This document shows positions 19,693-30,589 of a stretch of DNA of 64,000 nt, one piece after another; position 1 is the first letter of the stretch, and every line of letters begins with the position of its first letter. Made by a program: the position numbers and the translations under genes. Below the pieces are notes generated by a model, which had not been told where the DNA came from, searched no databases, and saw only the letters and a list, made by a program, of their open reading frames with translations. Source of the stretch: Euglena gracilis. Lineage: Eukaryota > Euglenida > Euglenophyceae > Euglenales. The stretch lies in assembly GCA_039621445.1 (NCBI GenBank), contig CP154957.1, positions 10,348,409 to 10,412,408 on the forward strand. Direction: 5' to 3'.

Positions 19693-20554
19693 CGGTAGGG
19701 CTAGGGCTGGTAACCCCCCCTCCCAAAAAGGGGGGCTGGCTGCAGCACGGAGGGTCTGCAAAACCTTAAAGACATGCATGGCTGCAAAAACTTTTTTCCG
19801 CCTGGCCAAGCCAACCTCTACCCAGTTTAGACCCCTTGTCGGCTGAATAACTCGGACCTGGCAGGGAGTTGGGGATGTGAGTTGGGGAAGCTGGGATCCA
19901 ATCGCTCACGACTGGAAAAAAAACACCCTGGGAGTGGGTCGGGTTCTCCCCCCCCCTTTCTTGGTGGTGAGCTTCGCTCTTCCTGTGAAGAGAAAGAGCC
20001 CCGCACCCACCAACCTCAATCTCAATACCGATGGGCTTCCCATCCATCCCTTCCGAGGGTTCCACAGATGGAGGGTGTATGGGGTCTAGGTGGGAGGATG
20101 GGGAGTGTCCGCACTTCTTCCCGGACTTTTTTTTGAAAACCCACCCACCCACGATCCCCTCCCCCCGGGTCATCGGCTGAAAAGCTGGGAAAAAATTTCT
20201 GGCCGGTCAAAAACAGCCAACAGCGCCCAGCTGGGCTGTGGAACCCCCCAACAATTCATTTTTTGAACGAAAGCAAAAACTGACCGAAAATCTGAACTCT
20301 GCCATTTCACCAAGGTGAGATTTTTGGTCAATCAAAAATGTCTCGAGAAAACGTACATTTTATTTCTGAAAGTGTCTGCAAGACCAAACATGCCCCTGGA
20401 GACCCTCCCCATTCGCTGTTTTCGTCGACACCCCTGCCCCCAAATCGGTACTGAACATTTTGACCAGGGCAGTCCTTAAGCAAAAAAAAATCCTGTCCCT
20501 ATACACTTCAACCAAAAAATAAAGAAAAAGGGATTTTGGCCGGGAAAATTTTTT

Positions 20555-20940
20555 GAAAATTATTTTGAAAAATGAACCCAAAATACATGGTTTTTTGATG
20601 GAAAATCACATTTTTTGGGAAAAAGTCTCCAAAATTTTAGGGTTGAAAATCGTTAGTTTTCAGGAGGGCGGTCAAAAATGCAGGTCAAAAAAATGGGACC
20701 AAATTTTGGAACATTCAAATTTTAATGACATTTTTTCCCTTGGAAATTTTTTGGATTTTCAGTGGCATTTTTTTGCTTCCAAAATCTCTCAAAATCAAAA
20801 TTTTGAGAAATGTTGAAATTTTAGAAGGTGTGAAAAAAATGGGGTTTGGAGTTTGGGCAACATTTTGGGCAGCATTTTCACCAATTTCGGGAAAACGGGG
20901 GATTTGGGCTGAAAAATTTTTTAATTTTGAAAAATGAACC
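20555..20940 (+). repeat. Dispersed repeat B, copy 1
   Basis: AT-rich segment with GTTTTTTGATGGAAA, TTTTTTGGATTTTCA and AGAAGGTGTGAAAAAA. Related copies are at 22134-22440 and 27017-27172. Confidence 0.75.
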
Positions 20941-21860
20941 CAAAATACCGGGGGGGGGAACCGGGTTCCTGCAACCTGTGACCGGGGGGGGGGGGGGGGT
21001 CGTAACACCCCCATAACCTGCAACCTGTGACCGGGGGGGGGGTGTAAAAGGGGGGGCGGTTGTAGGTAAGGTGGTGTTAAAATTTTCGCAACCTGCAACC
21101 TGTGACCGGGGGGGGTGGTGTGGTCATAACACCCCCATGACCTGCAACCTGTGACCGGGGGGTGGTCGTAAATGAGGGGTGGTCGTACGACAAGGGGGGG
21201 GGGGCGGGTCAGGGGTTTTTTTAAGACCGGGGGGGGGGGGGGGGGGGGGGGTCCCGGGGGACCCACAAAAAAATGGCCGAAAAATCGCGAAAAGTGCTAA
21301 AAATAGAATTTTTTCGGCGCCTGCAGCGCCGAAAAGTATATCCCACCCCCCTCCGGGGGGACCCCCAGGGTTCGATATAAGGACAGGTGGGGGGGGGGGG
21401 TGGCCCGGACCCCCCCCCTGCGGGCACGGAGGGGGGGGGGGTGGGGGGGGGGGGGGCCACCCCCCCCCCCACCTAAACAAGTGCGCGGTCAGGGTGGCCG
21501 AAAATTTTTGACCCTCCAAAACGACCAACAGTGCCATTTTGGGCACTTTTTGGGCAAAAATGTGCCAAAAATGCAAAAAATTTTCGGCGCAAAGCGCCGG
21601 AGGAAAAAAATGACCCTTTTTGGGGGGGGTCCCGGGAACCCCCCCGAGGGTCGGTCCGGACCCCCCTGGCAGGTGGGGGGGGGGGTTGGTCCGGACCCCC
21701 CCCTGCGGGCCAGGAGGGGGGGGGGGGGTGCGGGGGGACACACCCCCACCTAAACCATGTACGCCCTCTTTATATCAAACCCTGGGGACCCCCCCGGGGG
21801 GGGGGGGGGCTCGGCCGGACCCACCCACCCTAACCCCCCCCCCCCGGGGTCCACGACTAA
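20941..21860. repeat. G-run block with CTGCAACCTGTGACCGGGGG repeats
   Basis: Four copies of CTGCAACCTGTGACCGGG lie at about 20967-21160, each followed by a G-run. The rest to 21860 is dominated by G or C homopolymers of 7-20 bases. Long Gly/Pro frames here come from homopolymer composition and are not called as genes. Confidence 0.75.
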
Positions 21861-21883
21861 AAAAACCCCTGGGGCGGGTAGAA

Positions 21884-22126
21884 CCAACAAAATTGGAAGC
21901 CGAAAAAATTGGTGCCAAACCTGAAAACGGCCCGGAAAAAATTGGCAGGATTTTTTTGTGTGAAAACGTCCAGTGATGGCAAGATTTCTTCCATGGCAAC
22001 CAAAAAATTGGGGGGAAATGGGAAAAAATTTGCAGGATTTTCAAAAAAGGGCCGGAAAAAATTGGCAGGATTTCTGTACGCCAATTTTTTCCCAATCAAT
22101 TTTTTTCGGCCTTCAATTCCCCCCCC
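21884..22126 (+). repeat. Dispersed repeat A, copy 2
   Basis: Direct copy of 19446-19692, again ending at a C-run (TTTTTTTCGGCC followed by AATTCCCCCC). Confidence 0.85.
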
Positions 22127-22133
22127 CGGTACA

Positions 22134-22440
22134 TGAGTTTTTGATGGAAACCCACATTTTTTTTCACAAAATCTCAAAGGTTAACTTTGGTAGTTTTTAG
22201 GAGGGGGGTAGAAAATAACGAAGGTCAAAAAAATGGACCAAATTTTGGCACAATCGAAATTTTACTGACATTTTTTCTCTTGGAATTTTTTTGGATTTTC
22301 AATGGCTTTGCTTCAAAAAACTCTCATAACTAAATTTTTTTAGAAAATGTTGAATTTTTGGAAGGTGTGAAAAAATGGGGTTTTGAGGGGGGTTTTGGGG
22401 GACCTCCCATATGGGTCCCGAAATGGGTCAAAAAAACACC
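22134..22440 (+). repeat. Dispersed repeat B, copy 2
   Basis: Shares TTTTTGATGGAAA, TTTTTTTGGATTTTCAATGG and GGAAGGTGTGAAAAAATGGG with copies 1 and 3. Its end (TGGGTCAAAAAAACACC) also matches copy 3. Confidence 0.75.
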
Positions 22441-22700
22441 TGGCGCCGGAAAAATTTTTCGGGTCAATTTTTCGGGTTTCTGTGTATTGGGGGGGGGGGC
22501 GATCCTTAAGGGGCGGTCCTTAACTAAAAAAAAATCCTGATTTTGACCTGTTTCGACTTGGTCCAGGTTTTTTTTTTGGCCCAGTTCAGGGTGAAGAAAT
22601 CAAAATTTTCAAAATATCTCCAATCAAAAGAAATCATTGGGGACAAAAGAAGGTGTGGGTCTTTATCAGGGCGTTGCTCGGGGACCGGGGGGGGGGGGGG

Positions 22701-24415
22701 CAGACATTCATTTAGTGTGGTTCACAAAAGACGTGTGAACCACAAATTTTTTTCTGGTGTCCACAGGTGAACCACAAAAAATTTTTTGGTGTCCACAAGT
22801 GAACCACAAAAATTTTTGTGGTATCCACAAAAAATTTTGTGGTCCACAAAAATTGATTGAGGATCGAACAAAAGTAAAATTTACACCTAAAGGCGGATTG
22901 ATCTTTAGACACCTCAGCCACATTGTGAGCCTTGGCCCCGGCTCAATCCACGAAGCGTGGCAGTTGAAATTGGACAGATTGCTATCGAGAGTTCTCAAGC
23001 AGACGTGCTGTATAGACAACTTACCCAACAAGGATACCATCAAAAAGTTAAGTACTGGCGTCGATGAAGCGGAATTCCGCTTCATGGAAGCAGAAACACG
23101 CGACATTATTGTGGGGCTTTGGCATGGCTGCGGACATTGGGAGCGTTCTGGGGCATTGTGGGATGTCAGTTGAGCGCCGAGTGCCTCAATGCCTGAAAAA
23201 GTGCCTGAAAAATCGGCAATGCCATGTGCTTTGTTTTGAGGTAGGAGCCGGAAAGCCACTTCATTGCTGTGGTGTCAGATCTTCAACTTGACCATTCAAT
23301 GAAAGACCACATTCAGCATAGTTTTTCATTCAGAAGGGTAAGTGTCAGCCTCATTCTGGTTGGCACTATGAGATAGTAAAAAAATATTATGTCATCCTGA
23401 GGAAGCGGATAACCGCTTCATATTTGCTCTGTTTTTTTGCAGGTTTTACGCCAATGTCATATTGAAATGTCCTTCCAGGTGGAGCACGGGGAAATGAACA
23501 GAAGGTCTGTATCGTTTCGCCTGTTCTACCCTTCGTAAATCGTGCAATTGTCTCCATGTGGTTTGACGTGTTTGCATTATGCACTTTGGATAATGACATT
23601 CAATTTCTGTTCAGTTCAGTTTCTGTTATCTTCATAAATTTCATAAATATTAACGTTCTTCGTTGTTATTGGGATTGGAATGTCGTTTGGTGATCATTGT
23701 TGATCATTTCAATTCATACTATTTTGTTACGGATTCTTTCAAAGCGGTTTTCCGCTTCCTTTTGGTGTGCAAACATTATGCACATTTTTACATTACATTC
23801 TGTATGATTCATTGTGTTCAGTTTTCGTTGCACATCTCCTGCTTTTGAAGCGGAATGCAATATTTACCGATTCCATTTTTTAATTTTTCTGTTTCGTTCC
23901 TTCGGGGCCTACGGCAGCAGAAACGTTCCTCCTGTTCATGTATTTTTTGATTGGTTTTGTTGATTTTACTAGAATTCGAAGATAAGTTGGCCTTTTTAGG
24001 TCTGTTTTCGATTGTACCTATACAACATGTACATCCTTCACTGTGAGCCAAACGTCCACCGGAATTGGCCAAAATCAGAACCTCTTCAAAAAAAAATCGA
24101 AAATATGACCCTTTTTTGGAAGTGGTTTTCCGCTTCCTCTTCTGTTTTTGCGCTTCCTCTTCTGTTTTTGGAGCACCAGAATTTTTGGCCAACTTAGGCC
24201 GCCTGAGTCAAATATGTTCAAAGAAGATTGCTTCATTGCTGTTGATGAGAAAGAAAATGATGCAAATGTCAGCAAGCGGTGGGAAATTTTTTGGTGTCCA
24301 CATGTGAACCAGAAATATTACTTTGGTGTCCACAGGTGAACCACAAAAAATTTTGTGGTGTCCACAGTGAACCACAAAATGACAACCTTGGTGTACCACA
24401 CTAAATGAATGTCTG
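22701..24415. mobile_element. TIR element, 1.7 kb, family unknown
   Basis: It is bounded by a perfect 20-bp inverted repeat: CAGACATTCATTTAGTGTGG at 22701-22720 and its complement at 24396-24415. Subterminal GTGAACCACAAAAA and GGTGTCCACA motifs repeat in both end regions (22730-22850 and 24285-24375). Both flanks are G-runs, so a target-site duplication cannot be read. Internally there are four GAAGCGG/CCGCTTC hairpins. One plausible frame at about 22855-23173 (plus) shows no transposase motif. Non-autonomous, or of a transposase type I cannot recognise. Confidence 0.75.
22757..23173 (+). CDS. Hypothetical frame inside the 22701-24415 TIR element
   Basis: The open frame ends at 23173. Its part after residue 35 (KVKFTPKGGLIFRHLSHIVS to RDIIVGLWHGCGHW) has a protein-like composition, unlike the repeat-derived N-terminal part. 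No family recognised, no splice sites assigned. It may be a fragment of a captured host exon or of a lost transposase. Confidence 0.3.
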   Translation: MSTGEPQKIFWCPQVNHKNFCGIHKKFCGPQKLIEDRTKVKFTPKGGLIFRHLSHIVSLGPGSIHEAWQLKLDRLLSRVLKQTCCIDNLPNKDTIKKLSTGVDEAEFRFMEAETRDIIVGLWHGCGHWERSGALWDVS

Positions 24416-24424
24416 GGGGGGGGG

Positions 24425-25861
24425 TAGTGGGGTCGACCATGGTCGGCCCACGGTCGCCTCGGTCGTGGGGGGGCCGACTATGGTCGACCCCCACCCCACA
24501 ACCGCACCCCCCAACACAATCCCTTGTGTTGCCCACCCATTTTGGGGGGCATATCCCCTTTGTTGCTGAACTGTCCGAGGGCCCCAAAATAGCAAAATCC
24601 CTTGCGTTTCCAAGCCGTTTTGGGGAGCAAATCCCTTTTGTTGCTCAACTGTCCGAGGGCCTTAAGAACAAGAAAATACCTTGTGTTGCCCACCCGTTTT
24701 GGGGGGCAAATCCGTTTTGTTGCTCAACTGTTTGAGGGCCCCAAAATAACAAAATCCCTTGTGCTTCCAAATTGTTTTGGGGGGCAAATCCCCTTTGTTG
24801 CTCAACTGCCCGAGGGCCCCAAAATTACAAAATCCCTTGCGTTTCCAAGCCGTTTTGGGCGGCAAATCCCTTTTGTTGCTCAACTGTCCGGGGGCCCCAA
24901 AATAAAAAAAATACCTTGTGTTCCCAAGCCGTTTTGGGGGCAAATACATTTTGTTGCTTAACTGTTTGAGGGCCCCAAAGAAACAAAACCTCTTGTGTTT
25001 CCAGGTCGTTTTGGGGTGCAAATCCCTTGCATTTCCAAGCCGTTTTGGGGGGCAAATCCATTCTGTTGCTCAACTGTCCGAGGGCCCCAAAATAACAAAA
25101 TCCCTTGTGTTTCGAAACCATTTCAGGGGGCAAATCCCTTTTGTTTCCAGTTGTTTTGGGGGGGGGGCAACCTCAAAAAAAGGGGGGGTCCAGTCATGGT
25201 GGGGTGGGGGTCGACGGAGGGCAACCAACCTTGCAGAGGGGGGGTTGCGGTTGTGGGGTGGGGGTCGACCATAGTCGCCCTCGGTCGACCCCAGGGGGGG
25301 GGGGAAATTGATATCGGAGGCCTTCGGAAAAATTGCGGAAAAATTGCGGAAATTGCGGAAAAATTGCGGAAAAATTGATATTTGGTATACACATTTCTGC
25401 TTGGGGGGACTTAGAAAATTTTCAATTGTGAGGTTCAGAACACCGAAACACCCACGTCGATGCAGGCGAGCACAAATCAACACGCTTGCTGTTCTTTGCA
25501 CAGGTGGGACGCACCCAATCCTGTGACCAGTGGTGCACCTGTGAGAAAAATTGGTAAACTGGGGGGGGGGGACAACAAAACACAATAGCACACCTGTTGA
25601 TCCATTTGAAGAATGGCTTGAACTCATTGCATCTTCCATCTTCGGTGGTGGGGAAAAAAATCTTCAAAAAAATGGTGAAAAATTGCGGGAAAATTGCGGA
25701 AAAATTGCGGGAAATTGCGGAAAATTGCGGAAAATTGCGGAAAAATTGCGGATATCAATTCCCCCCCCCCCTGTCGACCCCCACAACCGAAGCTCGGTCG
25801 CCCTCGGTCCCCCCCCCACGACCGAGGGCGACCGTGGGCCGACCATGGTCGACCCCCACTA
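24425..25861. mobile_element. Composite TIR element with minisatellite core
   Basis: Outer inverted repeats of about 50 bp (TAGTGGGG(T)CGACCATGGTCGG... at 24425 and its complement ending 25861) continue into flanking G and C runs. Inner inverted repeats of about 36 bp (GACTATGGTCGACCCCCACC at 24475, complement at about 25240-25278) enclose the 78-bp minisatellite. GCGGAAAAATT units repeat at 25325-25380 and 25677-25755. No transposase seen. Confidence 0.7.
24515..25165 (+). repeat. 78-bp minisatellite, about 8 units
   Basis: Units carry CCGTTTTGGGG, GCAAATCC, TTGTTGCTCAACTGTCCGAG and GGCCCCAAAATAACAAAATC. TTGCT starts at 24641, 24720, 24798, 24876 and 24954, so the period is about 78 bp. One unit near 24990-25060 is longer. 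The period is divisible by three, so long repeat-peptide frames are open on both strands; I do not call them genes. Confidence 0.9.
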
Positions 25862-26219
25862 CCCCCCCCCAGGCCAAAGCTACCCCACGGGGGGGGGGTC
25901 CAGCTCAAAGTATGGGCCCCGTTCCAGCCGGGGGACCCCAATGGGGGGGGGGTCAGCCAGCAGCCTTTCTCAGCCACCCTGAGTTTTTAACTGGGGGTCA
26001 AACACAGTACCCAAAATCAAAACTCTAGAAATCCCCCCAAAAAGCCGCAACAAGATACCCAAAATTTTGTTGTACCCAAAGACAAAAATTTGGGGAACCC
26101 AAAATTTTGTTTTTGGGGCACCCCAAAAAAACCCAAATTTTTGTATTTTTGGGACCCTTGTTTGAAAATTTTTTTCTCATCAACATAGCCCTTTCTTTAT
26201 TGCTGCTTTCTACTACAAA

Positions 26220-26970
26220 AAAGGGGGGGGGCGGACGCCGGTTCTGTCCTGAACATGCTTGTGCTTACCGACCGGGGGGGGAGGGGGTGGGTGCTATAGG
26301 GTGCCTGCCCCTAGCAGGCACACCCCCCGGGGGGGGGTCCGGGGGGACCCAGAAAATTTTCATTGAAAATGGCCTTTTCCGGGCCCCCGGCGCCGGGGTC
26401 GGAGGGGGGTGCCTGCTAGGGGCAGGCACCCCCCCAAAACCCTACCCCCCCAGGGGGGGGGTCGGATCGGGTGCTATGGGGTGCCTGCCCCTAGCACCCC
26501 CCCAGGGGGGGGGGTCGGATCGGGTGCTATGGGGTGCCTGCCCCTAGCACCCCCCCGTGGGGTATTTATTTGGGGTAAACCCCCCCCAAAAATAAGACCC
26601 CCCCCCATAAAATGGACCCCCCCCCAAAAATAAGACCCCCCCTGGCCGGTCCGAGCAAAAATCCATGAAATGGACCCCCCCCCATGAATAAGACCCCCCC
26701 CCTGCCGGCGCGAAGCGCTGGATTTTTGAAAAATGGTACATTTTTGGGGGGAAAATCTGCTATTTTGGGACTGTTTTCACACAATTCAGCATATTTTACC
26801 CTATTTGTCTGGCGCGAAGCGCCGAATTTTTCGAAATGTGGTATTTTGGGGTGCCATTTTTGGACATTTAGGGGGTCGAAAATTTTTCCAGCAAAAATCC
26901 ATAAAATGGACCCCCCCCATGAATAAGACCCCCCCGCGGGCTTTCCAGCAACCGACCCATGAAATGGACC
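26220..26970. repeat. Palindromic GTGCCTGCCCCTAGCAGGCAC units and GACCCCCC/ATAAG repeats
   Basis: 26285-26560 holds several copies of GGGTGCCTGCCCCTAGCA in both orientations. 26575-26970 holds about six alternating CATGAAATGGACCCCCC and AATAAGACCCCCC units. No gene recognised. Confidence 0.7.
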
Positions 26971-27016
26971 CCCGGTCTTATTTTTGGGGGGGGGTTACTT
27001 TACGTGGGGTATTTTT

Positions 27017-27172
27017 TAATTTTTTTTGATTTTCAATGGTTTTTTTGTTTGCATCAAAAACCGCTCAAAATCAAAATTTCGAGAAAATGTTGATATTTTG
27101 GAAGGTGTGAAAAAATGGGGTTTTGGGGGGACCTCGTGTATGGGTCCCAAAATGGGTCAAAAAAACACCCGG
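27017..27172 (+). repeat. Dispersed repeat B, copy 3 (5'-truncated)
   Basis: Contains TTTTGATTTTCAATGG, GGAAGGTGTGAAAAAATGGG and TGGGTCAAAAAAACACCC. Only the last half of the repeat is present. Confidence 0.75.
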
Positions 27173-28246
27173 CGCCGCTGGTGGGGAGGGGGGGTCGACC
27201 CCCCCCACCCACCACCCTGGCCGAGAGGCCGTTTCCCGTTCTGCCCTGCCTGAACCCGGCGTCCGGGGGACGCCGGGTTCAGGACAGAACCGGCGTCCGC
27301 CCCCCCTTGTTTAAAGCGGCGTTTTAGGGACGCCGGGTTCAGGACAGAACCGGCGTCCCCAACCTTCGGTCAAAGGACACTCCCAGGACCAATCTCTCAC
27401 CACTGATCTGAAATGTCACGCTACTTTGCATTTCGTCAAATTCCGATGCTCGCGAGCGTATCTCTGGCTGTGTCAATCGTTCAGGTACTCACCCCTCAAT
27501 CGAAAGCTCTTTTCATCAGACGACTGATGATCACCACCAAATTCAGCCACGCCGCCTGGCACCCTTATTTCCTGTTCCAGGGAAGTCCTAATTTCACAAC
27601 TTGTAACCCCCTGGACCCCTCAGGTCGCCAAAACAAAAAAAAAAATTGTTTCTGTGTGGTTCATTAAGCATCTTAAACCAAACAGCACCAGAAATACCCA
27701 CAAATTTCGACTCAGATTCTGGTCGTCCGACGGTATCTCGGGCTGCGTGCAATGTTAGGGTACCGAGTTACCCCTCAATCGAAAGCTCTTTTCAACAGAC
27801 GGCCAGCTGTGGGCATCAGATTTTTCCACGCTGCACGGTACTCTGTTTCCAAAACAGGGCCAATTTTCACCAAAATTGGATATCCAGCTCCCCAAATGGC
27901 AAATTACATTGTGCTACATGGTTAAAACAGTCATATAAGGACCCCATGGCCATTTTGGGGCAGTTTTTATGACATTTTTTAGGAATGACAAAACGGATGC
28001 CGGGTTTGGACAGAACCGGCGTCCCCAACCCCGGGTTTTAGGACAGAACCGGCGTCCGGAAAACCCGTGGGGGGGACGCCGGTTCTGTCCTTTTTTTTGC
28101 TTCCTTTTTTGATTTGTCTCGCGATAGGTTGCAAAGAAAGGACGTCTTCATGGCCGCCTCGTTTCCCTTGGTTGAGAAGGCAAAACTTATTTTTGGAGAA
28201 GTAGCCTTGTTCGTAGACTGAATTCTGTGGAAATCTGAAGAAGTTA
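27173..28246. repeat. GGACGCCGGTTCTGTCC palindrome family; no gene
   Basis: Inverted and direct copies of GAACCCGGCGTCC and GGACAGAACCGGCGTCC lie at 27249-27300, 27333-27360 and 28005-28090. Two copies of the GAGCTTTCGATTGA motif (minus orientation) are at 27491-27519 and 27769-27800. The segment 27648-27800 is an inverted copy of about 35680-35845. Confidence 0.65.
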
Positions 28247-28956
28247 CACTGCGTCTCAAGGTTATTCACGTGGCAGCGTTTCAAGGTTTTTCACGTGGGT
28301 TAAAAAATGTTCTGTTTCTGTGAGATGACGTCCAAATGACAGGCAAAGCAGCACATGGGGTGCCAAATATCGCTTGGCACACTTCCATGGTGCCTCCTAT
28401 GTTGTTTAATAGCGGGTGTGCAGGCCCTTGGCCACCTGCACAGCCGTCAAACGACGGACCATGCTGCCATGCAAATTTGGGATCAGGGTAGGAGGGGCCT
28501 GGGACCACTCCCGTTGGAGAGCTGTCCACAGCTCATCACAGGACGAAAAGCGCTTCCCAACAAAGCGGGAAGCAAGCCAAGCCCAGCAGTGTTCCACCGG
28601 ATTTAAATCGGGGGACTGGGGAGGCCAGGGGGTCAGCAAATTTACACGGTTCCTACTCACAAAGTTCATTCATGGTGGAACGGCTGGTGTGGCAAACGGT
28701 TGCGGGACAAGTGCGGCATACGCCAGCACCTCTGCCCGGACACGCCACCTAAGCTCACCGGAAGTGTGAGATCTGGTCATTGTGCGACTGGGGAAGGAAC
28801 AGGAATCACAAGGCACGAAATATAAGTATTTTGGGACTGCAGGTTCAGCTTCCTGCCAACGGAAATTGACCGCCACAAATTTTCTCGGTTTTTCATTTTT
28901 TAACCCACGTGAAAAACCTCGAAACGGTGCCACGTGAATAACCTTGAGACGTAGTG
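28247..28956 (-). mobile_element. Tc1/mariner-type element, internally deleted
   Basis: 710 bp flanked by TA (28245-28246 and 28957-28958), the expected target of this superfamily. Terminal inverted repeats of about 64 bp start CACTGCGTCTCAAGGTTATT on the left and CACTACGTCTCAAGG on the right, with TTTTTCACGTGGGTTAAAA inside. The transposase remnant is on the minus strand. Confidence 0.9.
28406..28780 (-). pseudogene. Tc1/mariner transposase remnant
   Basis: One frame from ATG 28780 to 28406 with an in-frame TGA at 28670-28672. The first 36 codons (MTRSHTSGELRWRVR) look like the start of the N-terminal helix-turn-helix region. After the stop comes the C-terminal end of a DDE transposase: NLLTPWPPQSPDLNPVEHCW, the motif around the last catalytic acidic residue of Tc1/mariner enzymes, then RFVGKRFSSCDELW. 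Intact transposases are about 340 residues, so roughly 200 central residues with the first two catalytic Asp are missing. It can only be mobilised in trans. Confidence 0.9.
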
Positions 28957-29353
28957 TACAAGTGGTTATTGATGACTTGCAATCCAAAGATGTGTACGCG
29001 TCCGTCGAGGGGCCATTGTTTCCTGTGGTTTTCTCTCTTCGTCAATGGAGACCCAAAATTTTGATTTTTGGGTACCCCCCCAAAATTTTTGGGTCGATTT
29101 TGGGACCCCCCCCAAAATACAAAACAAAACCCAACCTTGGCCGCGAATAACCTTGAGACGTAGTGTACAAGTGGTTATTGATGACTTGCAATCCAAAGAT
29201 GTGTACGCGTCCGTCGAGGGGCCATTGTTTCCTGTGGTTTTCTCTCTTCGTCAATGGAGACCCAAAATTTTGATTTTTGGGTACCCCCCCAAAATTTTTG
29301 GGTCGATTTTGGGACCCCCCCAAAATACAAAACAAAACCCAACCTTGGCGGCG
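28936..29353 (+). repeat. 209-bp tandem duplication including the mariner right tip
   Basis: Two nearly identical units at 28936-29144 and 29145-29353. Each starts GAATAACCTTGAGACGTAGTG, the last 21 bp of the mariner TIR, and continues into GTACAAGTGGTTATTGATGAC. Confidence 0.93.
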
Positions 29354-29559
29354 AGAAAAGCAAATCTTGCCCCTGAGGAAAAGGATGTCTGACCCCCCCC
29401 TCTTTGGGCGGGGTTTGCAATCCAATTTTTGCAGCATGCCTTTGGCGCCAGATGACTTCAGTGGTTTTTGCCGAACCATCCCGGGGGGGAGTGGCCAGTG
29501 ACTTAGAAAGGCAAACATCCAGTGCTCCTCATCAACTGGCATCACACCTTGCTCATGGG

Positions 29560-30253
29560 TCAATACTCTGGGTATCCTCCATATCCTGTGGAAACGATGA
29601 TACAATTATTATAAATTATATATATTATTATAAATGGATCTTGTTCCACTGATTGACTGCATGCGGTTGCCTTATTTTTCTTTGTGCCCGTGCAAAAATC
29701 CAGAAACTGCTTCCAACATTTATTCTGTGTGTATTTCCATGTATTGGTTTTCATTAAACATTAAATAAAAGGCAAATGTTGCAGATGAGGAAAATCTGTG
29801 TGATGTGTGGGCATTTTCACGCAAAAAAAAATGTAAAAATCAAAACATTCACATTCCACTGAGGTTCAAACAGGGATTGTTCATTAGACAAATATGTTCA
29901 CCGGACACAGATGGGGTGGGGGGGGAAAATACAAACACATGAAGACATTGCTGAAAAAAATCCTTCAGCTTCAGAAAGTAAACCACACCTCCTGCACCTC
30001 CTGATCCGCCAACTTCATATGAACTGTAGCCGTAGCTGCCACCACCACCACCGCTACCGCCATAATCTCCGTATGCATCACCAGTGCTGATGACCTCTGT
30101 CGTGTACGTGTGAGAAACCACTTCAGGGGTGCCATACTCTGCATATGCCCCACCACCATAATCGGCACCACCACCATAATCGGCACCACCACCATATCCA
30201 CCCCCATACTCTGTGGTGTACTCCGTGGTGTATTCAGTGCTGTAAATAGGTTC
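29560..30253 (-). CDS. Alveolin-type gene, 3' exons (Tyr/Gly-rich tail)
   Basis: The minus-strand exon 29998-30253 follows an acceptor TTTTTGTCACAG and opens in phase 0 with EPIYSTEYTTEYTTEYGGG, then YGGG/DYGGG repeats and SYGYSSYEVGGSGG. A donor GGAG/GTGCAG at 29997 leaves phase 1. It can join an acceptor TTTCCACAG to a 26-bp last exon (29560-29585) that adds YGGYPEY and a TGA stop. The same Tyr/Gly style on both sides of a phase-matched junction supports this. Alternatives are a donor 9 bp later (29988) or an acceptor TTTTTTCAG at 29951 giving another short tail. Linked to the 38266-39635 exons because exon 8 ends in phase 0 and also carries EPIY. The linking intron would be 8 kb, so a separate gene is possible. 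Confidence 0.65.
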
Positions 30254-30589
30254 CTGTGACAAAAACGTGTGGCAATGATGCATGGTGGAAAACAAAACAG
30301 CTCAGCCATCAAGAACCAGCCTTTTTCCAGCCCCCGACCCCCCCCATCAACAAGTATTTCATGTTTTGCAGCAGCCCAAAGGGCACCGGGACAGCAACGG
30401 ATTCTTTCTTTCAGGGGGTGCAAAAATGGTCAAATAATGTGCAAAACGGGCCGAATTTGGGTTGGCCAAGACAAATTCTGGTCAAAAAAACCGACTTTTT
30501 TGCATTCTTGGGTGGACCCCCTCCCGGGGTCTTCTGACTTAAAAAGAAACCTGGACCCCAGTAAACAGTGTTGCAAACGGGGACTCCGA

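Noticed and set aside
24602-25133. 119-codon frames through the 78-bp minisatellite, both strands
   Set aside because: Period divisible by three keeps frames open; unit divergence does not favour synonymous sites by eye.
29849-29950. Alternative alveolin tail via acceptor at 29951 or read-through to 29849
   Set aside because: Gives a tail unrelated to the Tyr/Gly repeats; the 29585 acceptor continues the pattern. Kept as an alternative in the feature entry.
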